Positions 1 through 12,005 of a stretch of 64,000 nt of DNA are shown here, one piece after another. Location of the stretch: the NCBI GenBank assembly GCA_018857735.1, contig JABMCL010002470.1, forward strand, positions 1,026,001 through 1,090,000. The letters run 5' to 3'. Each line of letters begins with the position of its first letter. Position 1 is the first letter of the stretch. The notes beneath the pieces are model-generated. The model did not search any database. It saw only the letters and a program-made list of their open reading frames with translations, and was not told the DNA's origin. The position numbers and the translations under genes were made by a program. This stretch comes from Alviniconcha marisindica. Its lineage: Eukaryota > Mollusca > Gastropoda > Provannidae.

Positions 1-1011
1 ACAGTGCACCAGACCAGATACGAAGTGAAGTCCCAAGGGTGCCATCACCTACAAAGTCAGGTCATGAACACAGTCCTCCTAGTGGTCCCTGACTGTTCCT
101 CATTCCACTACCCCAGTTGCACATGGTCTCGCTGTTCAAGGAAGGGAAAAAATCTTTCCCCTTCTTTTAGACCTCGACCCCACCCCTCCTCTCCAACCCA
201 ATTCATGTAAAGAAAAAAGTGTGCAGGTATCACTTAAGTCACTTTCTTTCCCATCCAAAAACGTTACCCTATGATGAAAGAGTAAGCAATTGTAAGAACA
301 TACCAGTTCAGTAGCTCTCTCTGTCATGCTTTGCTTGTGTGTTATTTTTTGACACTGCTTATCTTTGTGTTTGTGTCAGTATGAGTATACCACAGTATAC
401 CACACGTATATTGTCACTTGAAGGGGGCAATCTTTTAAAATAAGGCTACGCATTTACTTTTATCTTTTGGCTATACCACTTTGCATGCGTGGGTGTGTGT
501 GTGGGTGGGGGGATTGTAGCTGTTTTTGTTTTATTTGTTTGTGATTTTGTTTCGAAGCAACAACACTCAACAGACTGTAAGATTAGGCTTTTGCCTTAAA
601 TCTTCATCCTTCAGTTTTAAAGATCAAGAAGTCAGTCTCCGCCTCCTCTCTCACTCTCTCTCACTCCTTCCCTCCCCCGCCCCTCTCTCTCTCTCTCTCA
701 TGGGTCAGATGCTCATCAGTGTGTGTCTCTCCCTCTGTGAAAGCAGTATGTATTCAGCAACCTCTTACCTAGTGCCTACAGTGCTTCCCACAGCAGCAGC
801 ACCATTTTACTGAAAGCAACTGATACGGAAATAAAGATGAAGATCTCTTCTTATTAAAATGCAGGTTTTCTTTTCATCTTTTGATGTACGTGTCATTTTT
901 TATTGAAGTTTTCAAAATGAAAGCCAGTTTGACAAAAACCACTTGTGGCCCAGCAAGCCGCAGAACTCAAAATCAGCATACAAGTAGAAACATACAGCAC
1001 AGCAAACACTT

Positions 1012-1066
<55 letters not shown>

Positions 1067-2934
1067 GAGAGAAGAAGAAGAAAGTTATTTGCATAACTGT
1101 CAGTTTGAAGTCTAAGCTTATAAAATATATACTCAGCTAGAAAGAATAGGCCCTTTACTGCCTGTTTTAGTGCTTAAACCACATCAGCCATTGTCTTTTA
1201 GTTCAGTCTAATAAATGACAAAGTGACTGCAAATAAATCATGTGCATATGCGTGCATGTATGACGTGAAGCTCAAACCTCATTTCTTTGTCATCATTTGT
1301 TTGCTCTTTTCTTCTTTAAAAAAAGAATATTTATCACTTATTGTACTGCATATGCTTGTTTGAAAATCTGTTTTGTTATTTTTCGTTTGTTTTCTCACCA
1401 ATTATGTTGCAAAACCATACTGAAGTAAAGATAAAGGTACCACACACAGTAAATTATGTGCCGGTAAATAGAAGTGTGGTACTCTGAAACCAGTCCCGTT
1501 GTGTGGGATTTCCTTGGAGTTGGAGATGTGCTGGGACATAATGGGAGTTGGGTGGGACACAGAGGGCCAACCTCTGTCCCTATGCGCACCAGTTCCATCG
1601 TGTACCAGTCCTGTGTCCTGACCCTAACCCTGGAACACAATGGAACCGCCACTCATTGGGAGTGTGGCAGGATGGGACTGGAACATAATGGGACTGGGAC
1701 ACACTGGAACACAATGAGACTGGAACACAATGGGACTGGGACACTCTGGAACACAATGGGACTGGAACACGGCAATTTACACAGTAAGACTGAAGCAGCA
1801 GAATCCTGCCCTGGGGCATCCTGGGACCGTTCTGGTTGTCGTCACTGTGGTGACCAAAGCAAACGATCATCATGATGCCCACCATGGATCATTATTTTGA
1901 ATGGGTACAATGCTACAACTGTACATTACAGCTTCTGAAGGTGCTAGTTTGAATAAAATTAACAGTACAGTTGTTAATTTCTTTCAGTTTATTGGACCAA
2001 AGTAGTGATGAATTGTACAGGTAAGTAAGAAACTTGGTGTTTTACACCCAGTCAACAGATAATGGTGAAAAACATTATCTTGCTTTAATGCCACCACATG
2101 CAATGATACAAGTTATGTGGCTTGAGAGGGGGGGGGGGGGGGGGGGGGGAGGGGGGGGGATTTTTTTTTTTAATTCTTTAATTCAACAACAGACCAAACA
2201 ATCAGAGAGAGACACAAAGGATTTTTATTTCATAACATCCTGTCAACCATACTGGTACAAAAGCAGTGAAACATGTAACTCTTTACAGATCCAAGATGTA
2301 AAAACAAACAAAACAAAAACTGTCCCAAGTGAAATATACTGTAGTGGGTGCAATGAAACCCAGCACAGCAACATTATGCTAACAATAAAATGCAAATGAC
2401 TGTGTATATAGAATGCACACACAACACGGGGCAAAATGACATCGGTAAAAGTTAGCATTATTCTCCTCTTCCAATATGCACTAATGCTACCAGAGTACCA
2501 CAGTATAATACTTTGTACAATCTTACACAAGTAATTAACACTAATAACAGGTGCACATAGTAAAACTGGGAGCCCAAAACAAGTAGGCAAAATATCTGGC
2601 AGAACATTTATATCAAAAACATCCCAAAGAAAGAAAGAAGAAAAAAATGCCTTTGGTTGGTTGGTTTTTCTGCTTCTTTTTCTGTGTAGCATGTGTTCTA
2701 TACACATTATTTCCATCTGAACCTTCAGTAACTCTGTGAGTGAGTGAGCGAGTGAGTGAGTGAGTGAGTGTGTGTGTGTTTGTGCGTGTGTGCGTGCGTG
2801 CGTGTTCGTGTGTTTTGCACATACTGACACCAACAATAAAGTGACATGTGCCTGCCTATCATAATCATAAAAAGTAGATGACAACTGACATAGGCGTGCT
2901 GTGGATTTAACGTCTACACCTCAGCGGGCCTACT
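1..2934. other. Left end of the window: repeats only
   Basis: It contains an (AG)n tract (1014-1058), short ggaacacaatgggactgg repeats (about 1630-1770), a long poly-G run (about 2128-2159) and a (GTGA)n/(GT)n tract (2735-2812). No zinc-finger exon or other gene is recognisable. It is either intergenic or a further intron. Confidence 0.55.
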
Positions 2935-3550
2935 GCTGCAGGCCTAAATGCCTCGGTCTAAATGGGCATGCCAACGGCTCAACTCAGTGGGCTTGCTGTG
3001 GGCCCAGCTGTTACAACTCAATGGGACCACTAAGGGCACTACAGGCTCAGCTCAAAGAGCTGCTACAGGCTCAACTCAATGAGCCTGCTGTGGGCCCAAC
3101 TGTTACAACTCAATGGGACCACTAAGGGCACTACAGGCTCAGCTCAAAGGGCTGCTACAGGCTCAACTCAATGAGCCTGCTGTGGGGCCATCTACCTCAA
3201 CTCAATGGGCCTGCTATATTATAGGCTCAACCCAATGGCCTGTTGTGGGCCTAACTGCCTCACCACACTGGGTTTGCTGTGGGCCCAAATGCCTCAATGG
3301 GCCTGCTGTGGGGCCAACTGCCTCAACCCAATGGCCTGTTGTGGGCCCAACTGCCTCAACTTAATGGGCCTGATGTGGGGCCAACTGCCTCAACTCAATG
3401 GGTCTGCTGTGGGCCCAACTGGCTCAACTCAATGGGCCTGCTGTGGATCCAACTGCCGCAACTCAATGGGCCTGCTGTGGGTCCAGCTGCTTCAACTCAA
3501 TGGGCCCGCTATGGGCCCAACTGCCTCAACTCAATGGGCCAATGATGTGG
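2935..3550. repeat. Minisatellite, basic unit about 34 bp
   Basis: The unit ctcaa(c/t)tcaatgggcctg + ctgtgggcccaactgc recurs about 17 times. Two copies of a 90-base higher-order unit with gggaccactaagggcactac are present at the left end (3009-3190). Confidence 0.9.
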
Positions 3551-4330
3551 TTTAAGCCCTGGGCAAAAGCCCTGTTCGCATCAAATTTACAGACACAGCC
3601 CATATGGGCCTTCTAAGACACTGGCCCCCTCTGGAACCAACTATTTTTCAGGAAATCAGCTTTATGATGCTGGTCCTCTGTGGACCCAACTCCCAGTTTG
3701 CCAAACTGAACTCCTGACACTGGTCCACCGTGGGCTGTCTCAACTTTACTGACTGAATTAATGACACTGACCCACGGCAGGCAACCTCATCTGTCAGAGC
3801 CCAGTGGGCCTGTCTCAGTTTCTGGGATTGGATTAATGACAGGGTCCAGCTGTGAGCCTGACCCATTTTTCAGGACTCCTTTCACTCCATGGGCCTGCGT
3901 TAGGCATATATATTAATGTCAGGGACTGGATCGACCATGACAGCTTTTTCTGTGGACCACAACTGTCTTATTTGCCAGAACTGTATTCATGGCATGGGCA
4001 CACCCACGTAGGTCTGTCTCAATTTCCAAAACTGGATTCACCAAACAGACCCACCATGCGCCTACTTATCTCAGTTTTCCAGAACTGGAATTGTGACAGC
4101 TGGGTCTGATGTGGGCCCACCTCGATTTCCAGAAACGGATCCATAATGTGGGCCAGCTGTTGGGCTGGACTGTCCAGAATTCATGGACTGGATTCATGAC
4201 ACGGGGCTGCTAGGCTCTTGTCTCACCTAGTTATTTCAAGACAACTGGGTCTGCTCTGGGTCTGTCTCAATTTCCAGTGTCAGATTTCAAATGTCACAGG
4301 ACAATGGTCTGGAGGCCTTGTCTACTGCAT
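3551..4330. repeat. Related degenerate repeat, period about 60-70 bp
   Basis: Phrases of the type gtgggcc(t/c)gtctcaatttccag + aactggattcatgacac recur about ten times with strong divergence. It continues from the 34-bp array and may be its older flank. Confidence 0.65.
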
Positions 4331-4866
4331 GCAGAAGTTTGATTCTGCTCCTGCCAATGGTGTACACTGCTACAAGTACCCATCCCCGCTTCATACCCGC
4401 AGTTCAGACCTTTTTCTCATTTTCGTCTGCTAGCGTCACAAGAATCTACAAATAGCTGATGCATAAACTCTTCTCTAAATCATATCACCGTCACAAGGTA
4501 AAGCATGTTATCCCTGATATAGGGGATCCAGCAATCACCATCAATTTTCATCACACTGACATTCACTTCCACTAAAAAATAGTCCACAAATATGTCAGCC
4601 CTTCAGTTGTACAAAACTGGCCAATGAATAAGTCAAACAGTACACAAAACGACTTACTAAGTCGGCGACAGGATAAAAACAAGACATTCCTTGACTGGAA
4701 ACATACAAACAGCTGCTGGCATTATGGTTAACAGTCTCTGAACTTTCCGATCCATATTCCATGAACAAGCAGACAGCACAAGGACATTTCCTTCCTCCGT
4801 CTTGCCTAAGGGCCTCTGCATTCTCGGTCTGTACTTCTTAGAAACAGACGTCTCCATGCCTCTCGC

Positions 4867-5315
4867 TCAAATGTCTTCTTCCACCGACACCTCTCTGCCA
4901 TGTTTGTCACGGATGTGCGGATACAGACTGGTTTTGTAGGCAAAGCGACTGGGGCAATACGGACATTTGTGTGACTTGATGTTGTTGTGTACGTTATAGA
5001 TATGATCCTCATGGCGGTTTTTATCAAAATAACCTTTCCCGCAGAAAGGGCAAACGTATGTGGCTTTCTTCAAGTGAATTCTGTTCTTGTGTTTCCACAG
5101 GCCGCTGTCAGATGAGAACCTCGCATCGCAGTAGTCGCACATATAACTCTTCTCCTTCTGACCTACGTCCTGATAAAAGATGGTTTTGTGTGCAGAAGCA
5201 GCTGCAAGAGCTGACACAACCTGCTGCTTGCTCCCTGATCCTGACGGCTCAATGCTGTCGGGGGAAGCAGGGTGGACCTGGCTCTCAGATGCTCTTGGAT
5301 CAGGCTGGTGAGACC
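4867..5315 (-). CDS. T33: last three-finger terminal exon seen, C2H2 finger 3
   Basis: The acceptor tgtgtttccag|GG gives Gly (GSHQPDPRASE). The fingers are F1 CDYCDARFSSDSGLWKHKNRIH, F2 CPFCGKGYFDKNRHEDHIYNVH (an extra residue gives H-X4-H) with linker NNIKSHK, and F3 CPYCPSRFAYKTSLYPHIRDKH (C2H2). The tail is GREVSVEEDI. It lies about 55 kb from the last shared donor. No further exon is found in the remaining 4.9 kb, so the bank may end here. Confidence 0.88.
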
Positions 5316-5615
5316 CTGGAAACACAGGTAGCATACTGGTCAGCTTATGTTAAAACTGGGGGGGGAAAGGAGCACATAGTCATGTATGGCAACTGTCCAA
5401 AAAACAACAGCTTCCTAGTACATCTGTGCAAACAGACAACTGACACTGAAAGCCTGGGCACGACAAACACACGACACATTCCTGCTTACAAAACATACGC
5501 ACAGAAACTGCATGTACCCAACTCTGCTTCGCTACAAAGTCGGTGAAAGTTTCATACCTTGTGGGAAATTTTAAAGGCAACAGCCTGAGAATTTGAGTCC
5601 ATCCTGCCACTGGGC
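5316..5615 (-). other. Spacer between T32 and T33
   Basis: Three hundred bases with no recognisable feature. Confidence 0.5.
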
Positions 5616-6052
5616 TCAACTTTGTTTTAAAGCAGACTTCATCCCATGCTTGCAGCGGATATGGGTGTACCAGTTCCCCTTATTGATGAACTGGCTGGGG
5701 CAGTAGGGACATCTGTGAGCGTGGGCGCGTTTATGCACGTTCGCATGATCAATATAATGAGTTCGATCCAAGAAACCTTTCCCACAAACTGCACAAACAT
5801 GAGTTTTCTTTTTCTTCAGGTGAATGATGTTTCTGTGCTTCCACAGTCCACTGTTGGTTGCAAAGCCTGCATCACAATAATCACACCGGAAACATTTCCT
5901 CATCTCAACATCTTTCTTTCTGTGGCGGGCTGTGGTAGTTCCAGACTCATGATCAAACTGCTGCACTTTCACTGTTCTGGATGGCTGGAGATGGACTGCT
6001 GAAGCAGGGTGGACGTGAGTGCTGAGAGTTCCAACATACTCCAACAGTGATC
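5616..6052 (-). CDS. T32: three-finger terminal exon with C2H2 finger 3
   Basis: The acceptor tgtacttccag|GA gives Gly (GSLLEYVGTL). The fingers are F1 CDYCDAGFATNSGLWKHRNIIH, F2 CAVCGKGFLDRTHYIDHANVH with linker KRAHAHR, and F3 CPYCPSQFINKGNWYTHIRCKH (C2H2). The Lys-rich LKKKKTH between F1 and F2 is unusually basic. It is sister to T33: both share CDYCDA, GLWKH, CPYCPS and a C2H2 F3. Confidence 0.88.
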
Positions 6053-7289
6053 CTGGAAGTACATGCAGGACAGAGTCAGACGCAAAATTGCCATGGTATG
6101 AAACAGTTTCAATGCCTCCAAAACATCCTTTTGAAATGAATGTAATCTTAATATGATGATGCTCAGTTTAAACATTGGCTAAAAGCATTTAAATCCGTCA
6201 CTGCCAGCTTAAAGCTATGCCAGTTACACATCCAACACTGATGTCTGCAAGGGCAGGCCAAAACTGGTCAAACTTCTGCTACAACCAGATGGAGTCTATC
6301 CAGTCTGTTCTTGAAAGCCCAAAGGAATGGAACAGGTTTTCACACTCAAACCATTTTCACTTCAGTCACTCATCTGAAGGCTCTCGTGCCAGTAAATGCG
6401 TATCCAGGTCACGGAGAAAGCGTGTGTCTGTCCATATCAACAGACAGCTACTTGTCTCCAGGAAAAAGTGGAGGCAATCAACAGTGTCAAGTACTTGATA
6501 TTTGTTCATGTCCACAATAATACTGTTCAACCTGGGGACAGGAAACTGTGTAGACTATCACCTTTGTCCGCAACAATACAGATGATCTTGTCAACAACAG
6601 AAGGGACCACATGCCAAGTATGCCCACAATAACACAACATCAAAAAGATGCAGGCTGTTAAATGCTTCCACAACAATGCTGACCAACCTCTCACCAGGAA
6701 AAGCATGACCCCGTAAGTAACCACACATACACTTAAGAGTATTTTTTACATGGTGAACAGGTCCCACAAGACAGAAGTCAAATCCACCTAGAATCAAACT
6801 CCCAGAAAAAAATATGAGAACCGTTGCTCATAGACCAATTAAGTGTGACTGCACTAAATAAAGATGATCCAGTCAGATGCTTCCTGGTCCAGGTCCTGTG
6901 AATCCAGAAGCTGCGACAAACTTCATATACTCATATAGACATGTCCTCTTGCTCTCTGCGTCTACACTTACTGGTGGTAATGCTGCAACATTGTTACTAT
7001 GGAAATCTCACAACTTGATCAATCAGACTCCAGGTGCCTTCAAATAGCCTTATATACAGTGTAGTGACACTTAAGGCTGGACCTTTCTCATTTCCCATTT
7101 TATACTAATCAAATCTCCTAGCATGCATGTATTAAATAAAGCGACTTCCATGTATACTGACAGCCAACATTCCGTATCTTTAAGCAGCTTTTGCGTGTCA
7201 AAATGCTCCTGAACGGCCAGTTCAAATGTGGTACGTTCCTGAACAGTCAGTTCATAATATGCTTGTCATCAAGAGTCTCATCAGTCAAA
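6053..7289 (-). other. Spacer between T31 and T32
   Basis: There are 1.2 kb without a supported exon. A weak period of about 60 bases (ccacaataataca phrases) at 6.5-6.7 kb may be an old repeat. Confidence 0.45.
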
Positions 7290-7729
7290 CTATCTTTTGT
7301 CTGAAGCAGCGGGATTGCTGTGTCTCCGAATGTGATGATAGAGGCTGGTTTTGTAGGTGAAGACGCTGGGACAAAGAGGGCACTTGTGAGCTTTGATGTT
7401 GTTGTGCATGTTCATGTGGTCTTCAAAGGGCTCCCTCACGTTGAACCCTTTCCCACAAACATTGCAGTAGTGCCTAATCTTATTCAGGTGCACGCTGTCT
7501 ACGTGTCGACTCAGGCCACTGGTGGAAGAAAATGAAGCCTGACAGAATTCACACAGCAGAGGCTTGGTCGGGTTGGCACAATTGGGACCCGCATGGGGCA
7601 AGCTGGGACTACGGGTGGAAATGTTCCATCCTCCTGACGCACGCAGCGACGGCTGAAGAGAGGGTGGTAAGGAAGGCTGTGAACCAACAGCTGAAGTGTC
7701 ACGTGCTTTGGGGTAGTTTGGAGCCAAGT
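7290..7729 (-). CDS. T31: three-finger terminal exon with C2H2 finger 3, Asp junction
   Basis: The acceptor tccctttacag|AC gives Asp (DLAPNYPKAR) and lacks the ttccag core. The fingers are F1 CEFCQASFSSTSGLSRHVDSVH, F2 CNVCGKGFNVREPFEDHMNMH and F3 CPLCPSVFTYKTSLYHHIRRH with the short H-X3-H spacing. The tail is SNPAASDKR. The leader is Pro/Ser-rich (SLPPSLQPSLRAS). Confidence 0.88.
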
Positions 7730-8166
7730 CTGTAAAGGGAAACACAGAGGATCTCAATCAGTCGTAGGATCTCCCTTCACCTTCTCTTGTTTCTTGCCTA
7801 GGCAAAATATTGGTAATAAACAGTGTTTTTAGATCTCAAATGGATTGAAGCCTAAATGGTGTGTTACTGCGGAATGTATCAACTATAAAGCCAGTGCTTT
7901 GTTTTTCAATCAACCCTCCTTTACTTTCAGCAATTCCAGACAAATTCTTCGCCCTGATACAACTGCCATGGTTGACTGGACGCAAAAAACAAGTTCCTTC
8001 CAAACAAATGCTGCTGAGGTAAATGTGCTTGCCAACAAAATAAACATGGCTGATAGTCAATCTGGGAATCACTTCAATAGTGTTGAAAATATTGACATCT
8101 GCTGCAGAATCTCTCTCAAGAACTTATTCCCATGCAACTTGATCAGTGTGCAAGTTTGAGACTGAA

Positions 8167-8247
<81 letters not shown>

Positions 8248-8276
8248 GAAGTAGAGAGTGATACACTGAGAGAGAT

Positions 8277-8307
<31 letters not shown>

Positions 8308-8989
8308 GAGACAGACAGAGGCAGAGACAGAGAGAGATCACTTTGTGTTGATTTCAGTTAGTTTATTTTGCACAAATTTCTCTATGTACAGTAAAAACAA
8401 AATATTAAAAAATCCATTTTTGCTCCCATTTGTCAGGGTCTGTGTGTCAGTCTTCCCTGCTGGAAGAGCGCAATAAACCAGCTCCAAAGTAGTGGGATAA
8501 CTCAAAGGCATAAAATGGCAGAAGTGGTCATATTCTGATCACCAGAGCCATAATTGTTAACCTTTTGCCCTCCCCAAGATGATGGACAGGTATGTCTATT
8601 TCCTAGGAGACGAAAGTACATGGCTGAGTCCAGGTCAACCCATTACTGGGCAAGTTGGGAACCCAGCTAACCAACAAAGGTCAGGGTGAGGACCTCCCAC
8701 TCTCAGTCACATCACAACCTTTGTCCTGGTGAATTGCAGCCCTTCAGTGTTTACTAGCAAGTTTCCTAAACCTGTTATAAACCACAGTAGATTATGTCCG
8801 TAGCACCAAGACTGACGCAGTTCCATGACATCCCACAAATACCAGTAGACTGACCATGCCCATACTGCATCATAACCATCAGAATGACATCAGACTAATG
8901 TATTGTAGACATGTAGACTGTTCAAATAAATCAGAAATGACATGAACCTGTCATCGTAGACTTTGTTCACAGTCACAACGACAAAGGAC
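7730..8989 (-). other. Spacer upstream of T31
   Basis: Apart from the (AC)n and (GACA)n tracts and faint outer copies of the T30-type repeat (catcagaatgacat near 8877), nothing is supported. Confidence 0.5.
8166..8246. repeat. (AC)n microsatellite
   Basis: About 80 bases of perfect ac repeat, followed at 8270-8338 by a gaga/gaca purine-rich tract. Confidence 0.97.
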
Positions 8990-9815
8990 ACAAACCTGTA
9001 CATGCAGGCTTTGTCAGAGCAACATGACTCTGTACAAGTAACCTGTACTTGCAGGCTTTATCAGAGCAACATGACTGTATAAGTAACCTGTACTTGCAGG
9101 CTTTGTCAGAGCTACATGACTGTATAAGTAACCTGTATTGCAGGCTTTGTCAGAGCAACACGACTCCGTACAAGTAACCTGTACTTGCAGGCTTTGTCAG
9201 AGCAACACGACTCCGTACATGTAACCTGTATTGCAGGCTTTGTCAGAGCAACACGACTCCGTACAAGTAACCTGTATTGCAGGCTTTGTCAGAGCAACAC
9301 GACTCCGTGCAGGTAACCTGTATTGCAGGCTTTGTCAGAGCAACATGACTCTGTGCAAGTAACCTGTATTGCAGGCTTTGTCAGAGCAACATGACTCTGT
9401 ACATGTAACCTGTATTGCAGGCTTTGTCAGAGCAACATGACTCTGTACATGTAACCTGTACTGCAGGCTTTGTCAGAGCAACATGACTGTACAGGCTTTG
9501 TCAGAGCAACATGACTCTGTACAAGTAACCTGTATTGCAGGCTTTGTCAGAGCAACACGACTCCATGCAGGTAACCTGTATTGCAGGCTTTGTCAGAGCA
9601 ACACGACTCTGTGCAAGTAACCTGTATTGCAGGCTTTGTCAGAGCAACATGACTCCATGCAAGTAACCTGTATTGCAGGCTTTGTCAGAGCAACATGACT
9701 CTGTACATGTAACCTGTACTTGCAGGCTTTGTCAGAGCAACATGACTCTGTACATGTAACCTGTACTTGCAGGCTTTGTCAGAGCAACATGACTCTGTAC
9801 AAGTAACCTAGCTCT
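8990..9815. repeat. Minisatellite, unit 46-48 bp, about 18 copies
   Basis: The unit gtaacctgta(c)ttgcagg + ctttgtcagagcaacatgac + tctgtacaa repeats head to tail with few differences. One shortened unit is seen near 9489. The unit appears to be a younger amplification of the T30-derived repeat, since cagagcaacatgactctgta parallels the T30 end. Confidence 0.9.
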
Positions 9816-9824
9816 GTTACGCAA

Positions 9825-10667
9825 AATCGAGAGTTGCATGATCATACGCATATAGACTTGGCTCAGAGCAATCAGACATACTCCTGTAGAACTAACCTCT
9901 ATTCATGGCAGTCACAATATGGCTGATGCACTTGTAGACTCAGTTTATCGCACTCACTATGACATGAATGTTCAAGACTTAATTAGTTCATAGCAATCGG
10001 AGACCAAGTGACGTAATGCAGTACTTGATACAAACACCATCAGACCTTGTTCATGATGGTCAGAGTAGAGTGATCAGCACCCATCAGAATGACATTTTCT
10101 TGTATTTATGAAGCAAACACACACAAGATTGCCATGGCGTAATACCCTGTATAGTTTGAAGTTGTCCAAACTCCCTTTCTAATGTCTACTGCCATAAATG
10201 CACATTCTTATTAAATCAAATAAAAACAAATGTTAAGATATTGGAGGCATTAAAGTACATAAATGAGCAATTATTCCATGTTCTAATAACACCAAGGGGC
10301 TGTGTCCATAGCAACCAAAATGGTGTGATCCCAAGACTGGTACAAAGCCCAGCAGATTACATTTCCATAGCAACCAGAATGGCCAGATTCTAAGGCTGGT
10401 TGGTACAAGGCCCAGCATACTATACATGTCCATAGTGCCCCGATGAAGTGATGCTTAATGCCCTCAGATGTCAGTTGACATATTAGGGAAAAGTTGTGAC
10501 CAATGCCGAAGCATGGTTCAATAATTCTTTACGTCCACGGAAACCAGAAGGCTCGTTAGGACAGACAGCTCAGGATGGCCACTTCGGCTCTCACACAGCT
10601 CCTGAACTATGATAATGCCCAGAATGGAATGACTGGTATAAACCCTAGCAGACTAAGCCCATAGCAA
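9825..10667. repeat. Old, diverged repeats derived from the 3' end of T30
   Basis: Copies of catagcaatcagaa(c/t)gacat...cctgtatttg(t/a)tacaaacacc, which in T30 codes for GVCNKYRNMSF-stop, recur near 9.98-10.03, 10.08-10.12, 10.31, 10.37 and 10.43 kb with about 25 percent or more divergence. The copies are non-coding. Confidence 0.65.
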
Positions 10668-11074
10668 TCAGAACGACATGTTCCTGTATTTGTTACAAAC
10701 ACCACTCCTCATGTGGTGTCGGAGGTTGTTCTTAAAAGTAAACTGCTGAGCACAGTGCGGACACGTGTGAGCTTTGATGTTCCTGTGTCTGTTCATGTGA
10801 TCCTCAAAGTCATCTTTGCGAGTAATCCCTTTCCCACAGATGGTGCAGATGTGCTGACTCTTCTTCACCAAGTGGGCACGGCTTTTATGTTGATTCAGCT
10901 CCCTGACTGAGGTGAACGCCAACGGGCAAAATGGACAACACTGAAGGTTCATCCCATTGATGTCTGCGCGATCAGCCGCTCCCTGCCCAAGAGATGATGA
11001 CTGTCGCAGAGTGCGCGATTCAGAAGTAGAGCGGGCCTGTCTGAGGGGCACTTCTGGATATCTCCATTGTGATC
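10668..11074 (-). CDS. T30: three-finger terminal exon; 3' end amplified
   Basis: The acceptor tgtgattccag|GA gives Gly (GSQWRYPEVP). The fingers are F1 CPFCPLAFTSVRELNQHKSRAH, F2 CTICGKGITRKDDFEDHMNRH with linker RNIKAHT, and F3 CPHCAQQFTFKNNLRHHMRSGVC (C2HC). The tail NKYRNMSF and the following bases recur as diverged copies across the next 1.9 kb. The F1-F2 linker LVKKSQH is one residue longer than usual. Confidence 0.88.
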
Positions 11075-11562
11075 CTGGAATCACACAGGGCATCCATGAT
11101 TGGTTGGAACAGAAAATCAAATTCACGTCCATTTCCAGCTGGTAACGGCTGTACTTCATTTACTTCACTAAACATCGCCACAAACACCAACCATTCCTAA
11201 TGCAAACATTCATAAAACTGTGTCAAGTCATATACGTGCATTAATGCATGCATGTCGGTGTGCTGTATGCAAGTTTTGTGAATAGGCTCGACGCCGATTC
11301 CTCTCATCTGATCAACACATTGCTTGTACAGATATACAGGAGAACATAGGGAAGAGCACTCACTGCACAAGTGTCTCGGCCCAAGAACAGAAGTGTACAA
11401 AGTAAGAGGCAGATAATGTGTGTGTTATAACTAATAAGGACACTGTAATGTAGACTTTAGTCTGATTGTCTTCATTCATTGAGAAAGAAGAGTGCACCAC
11501 GAAAGGCTACAAAACAGCTTCTGGCTACTCAGTCAATACCTCAAAAGAACTGTTCTGCTGCC
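11075..11562 (-). other. Spacer between T29 and T30
   Basis: There are 490 bases with no recognisable exon or repeat. Confidence 0.5.
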
Positions 11563-12005
11563 TTAAGAAGATGGTGTCTTCAAACCGTCACAAGTGCCAT
11601 CGCGCACATGTTTCCTGAAATTTGTGCGATGCGAAAACTGAAGAGAGCACTTGGGACACTTGTGAGGTTTCACATTCTCATGGCCGTTCATGTGGTCCTT
11701 CAGGCTCTCGCTGCGCGTGAATGTTTTTCCACACAGCTTGCACTCATGGGGTGCCCTCTTGAAGTGAACGCTTTGTCTGTGTCGCCAGAGAGCGCTGGCA
11801 GCAGAAAACGAAGTGTTGCAGATTGAACACAGCCATGCTCTGTACCGAACGCCTTCCACCTGAGCTGAAGCAGTGCCCTGCCAATGGGCAGCCCCGCGTC
11901 TGTGAGATGGCCAGTGATACGTTGATGCTGATCCTGAGAGTCGGGTGCTGCCACCTGAGGTTCGGCGGTCTAGGACTGAAGCTCCAGGGTATCTCCACAA
12001 TGGTT
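11563..12005 (-). CDS. T29: three-finger terminal exon with Glu junction
   Basis: The acceptor tgtatttccag|AA gives Glu (EPLWRYPGAS), the only Glu junction in the bank. The fingers are F1 CSICNTSFSAASALWRHRQSVH, F2 CKLCGKTFTRSESLKDHMNGH and F3 CPKCSLQFSHRTNFRKHVRDGTC (C2HC). The F2-F3 linker is ENVKPHK and the F2 start FKRAPHECK, nearer to ordinary C2H2 linkers than in other exons. The tail is DGLKTPSS. Confidence 0.88.

Noticed and set aside
1474..1875. 133-codon plus-strand frame with repeated LEHNGTGTHW
   Set aside because: It is translation of a short tandem repeat (ggaacacaatgggactgg), with no domain or splice context.
2243..2884. 213-codon minus-strand frame
   Set aside because: Much of it is a translated (GTGA)n/(GT)n tract (THTHSLTHSL), and the rest has no domain, so it is treated as a chance frame.
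2901..3616. Overlapping plus-strand frames with repeated GPTASTQWACCGP
   Set aside because: They are translations of the 34-bp minisatellite in several frames; 34 is not a multiple of three, so a single long coding frame is not maintained.
8990..9815. Regular 46-48-bp repeats resembling a CRISPR array
   Set aside because: The repeats are head to tail without unique spacers and the setting is a eukaryotic intron; it is a minisatellite.
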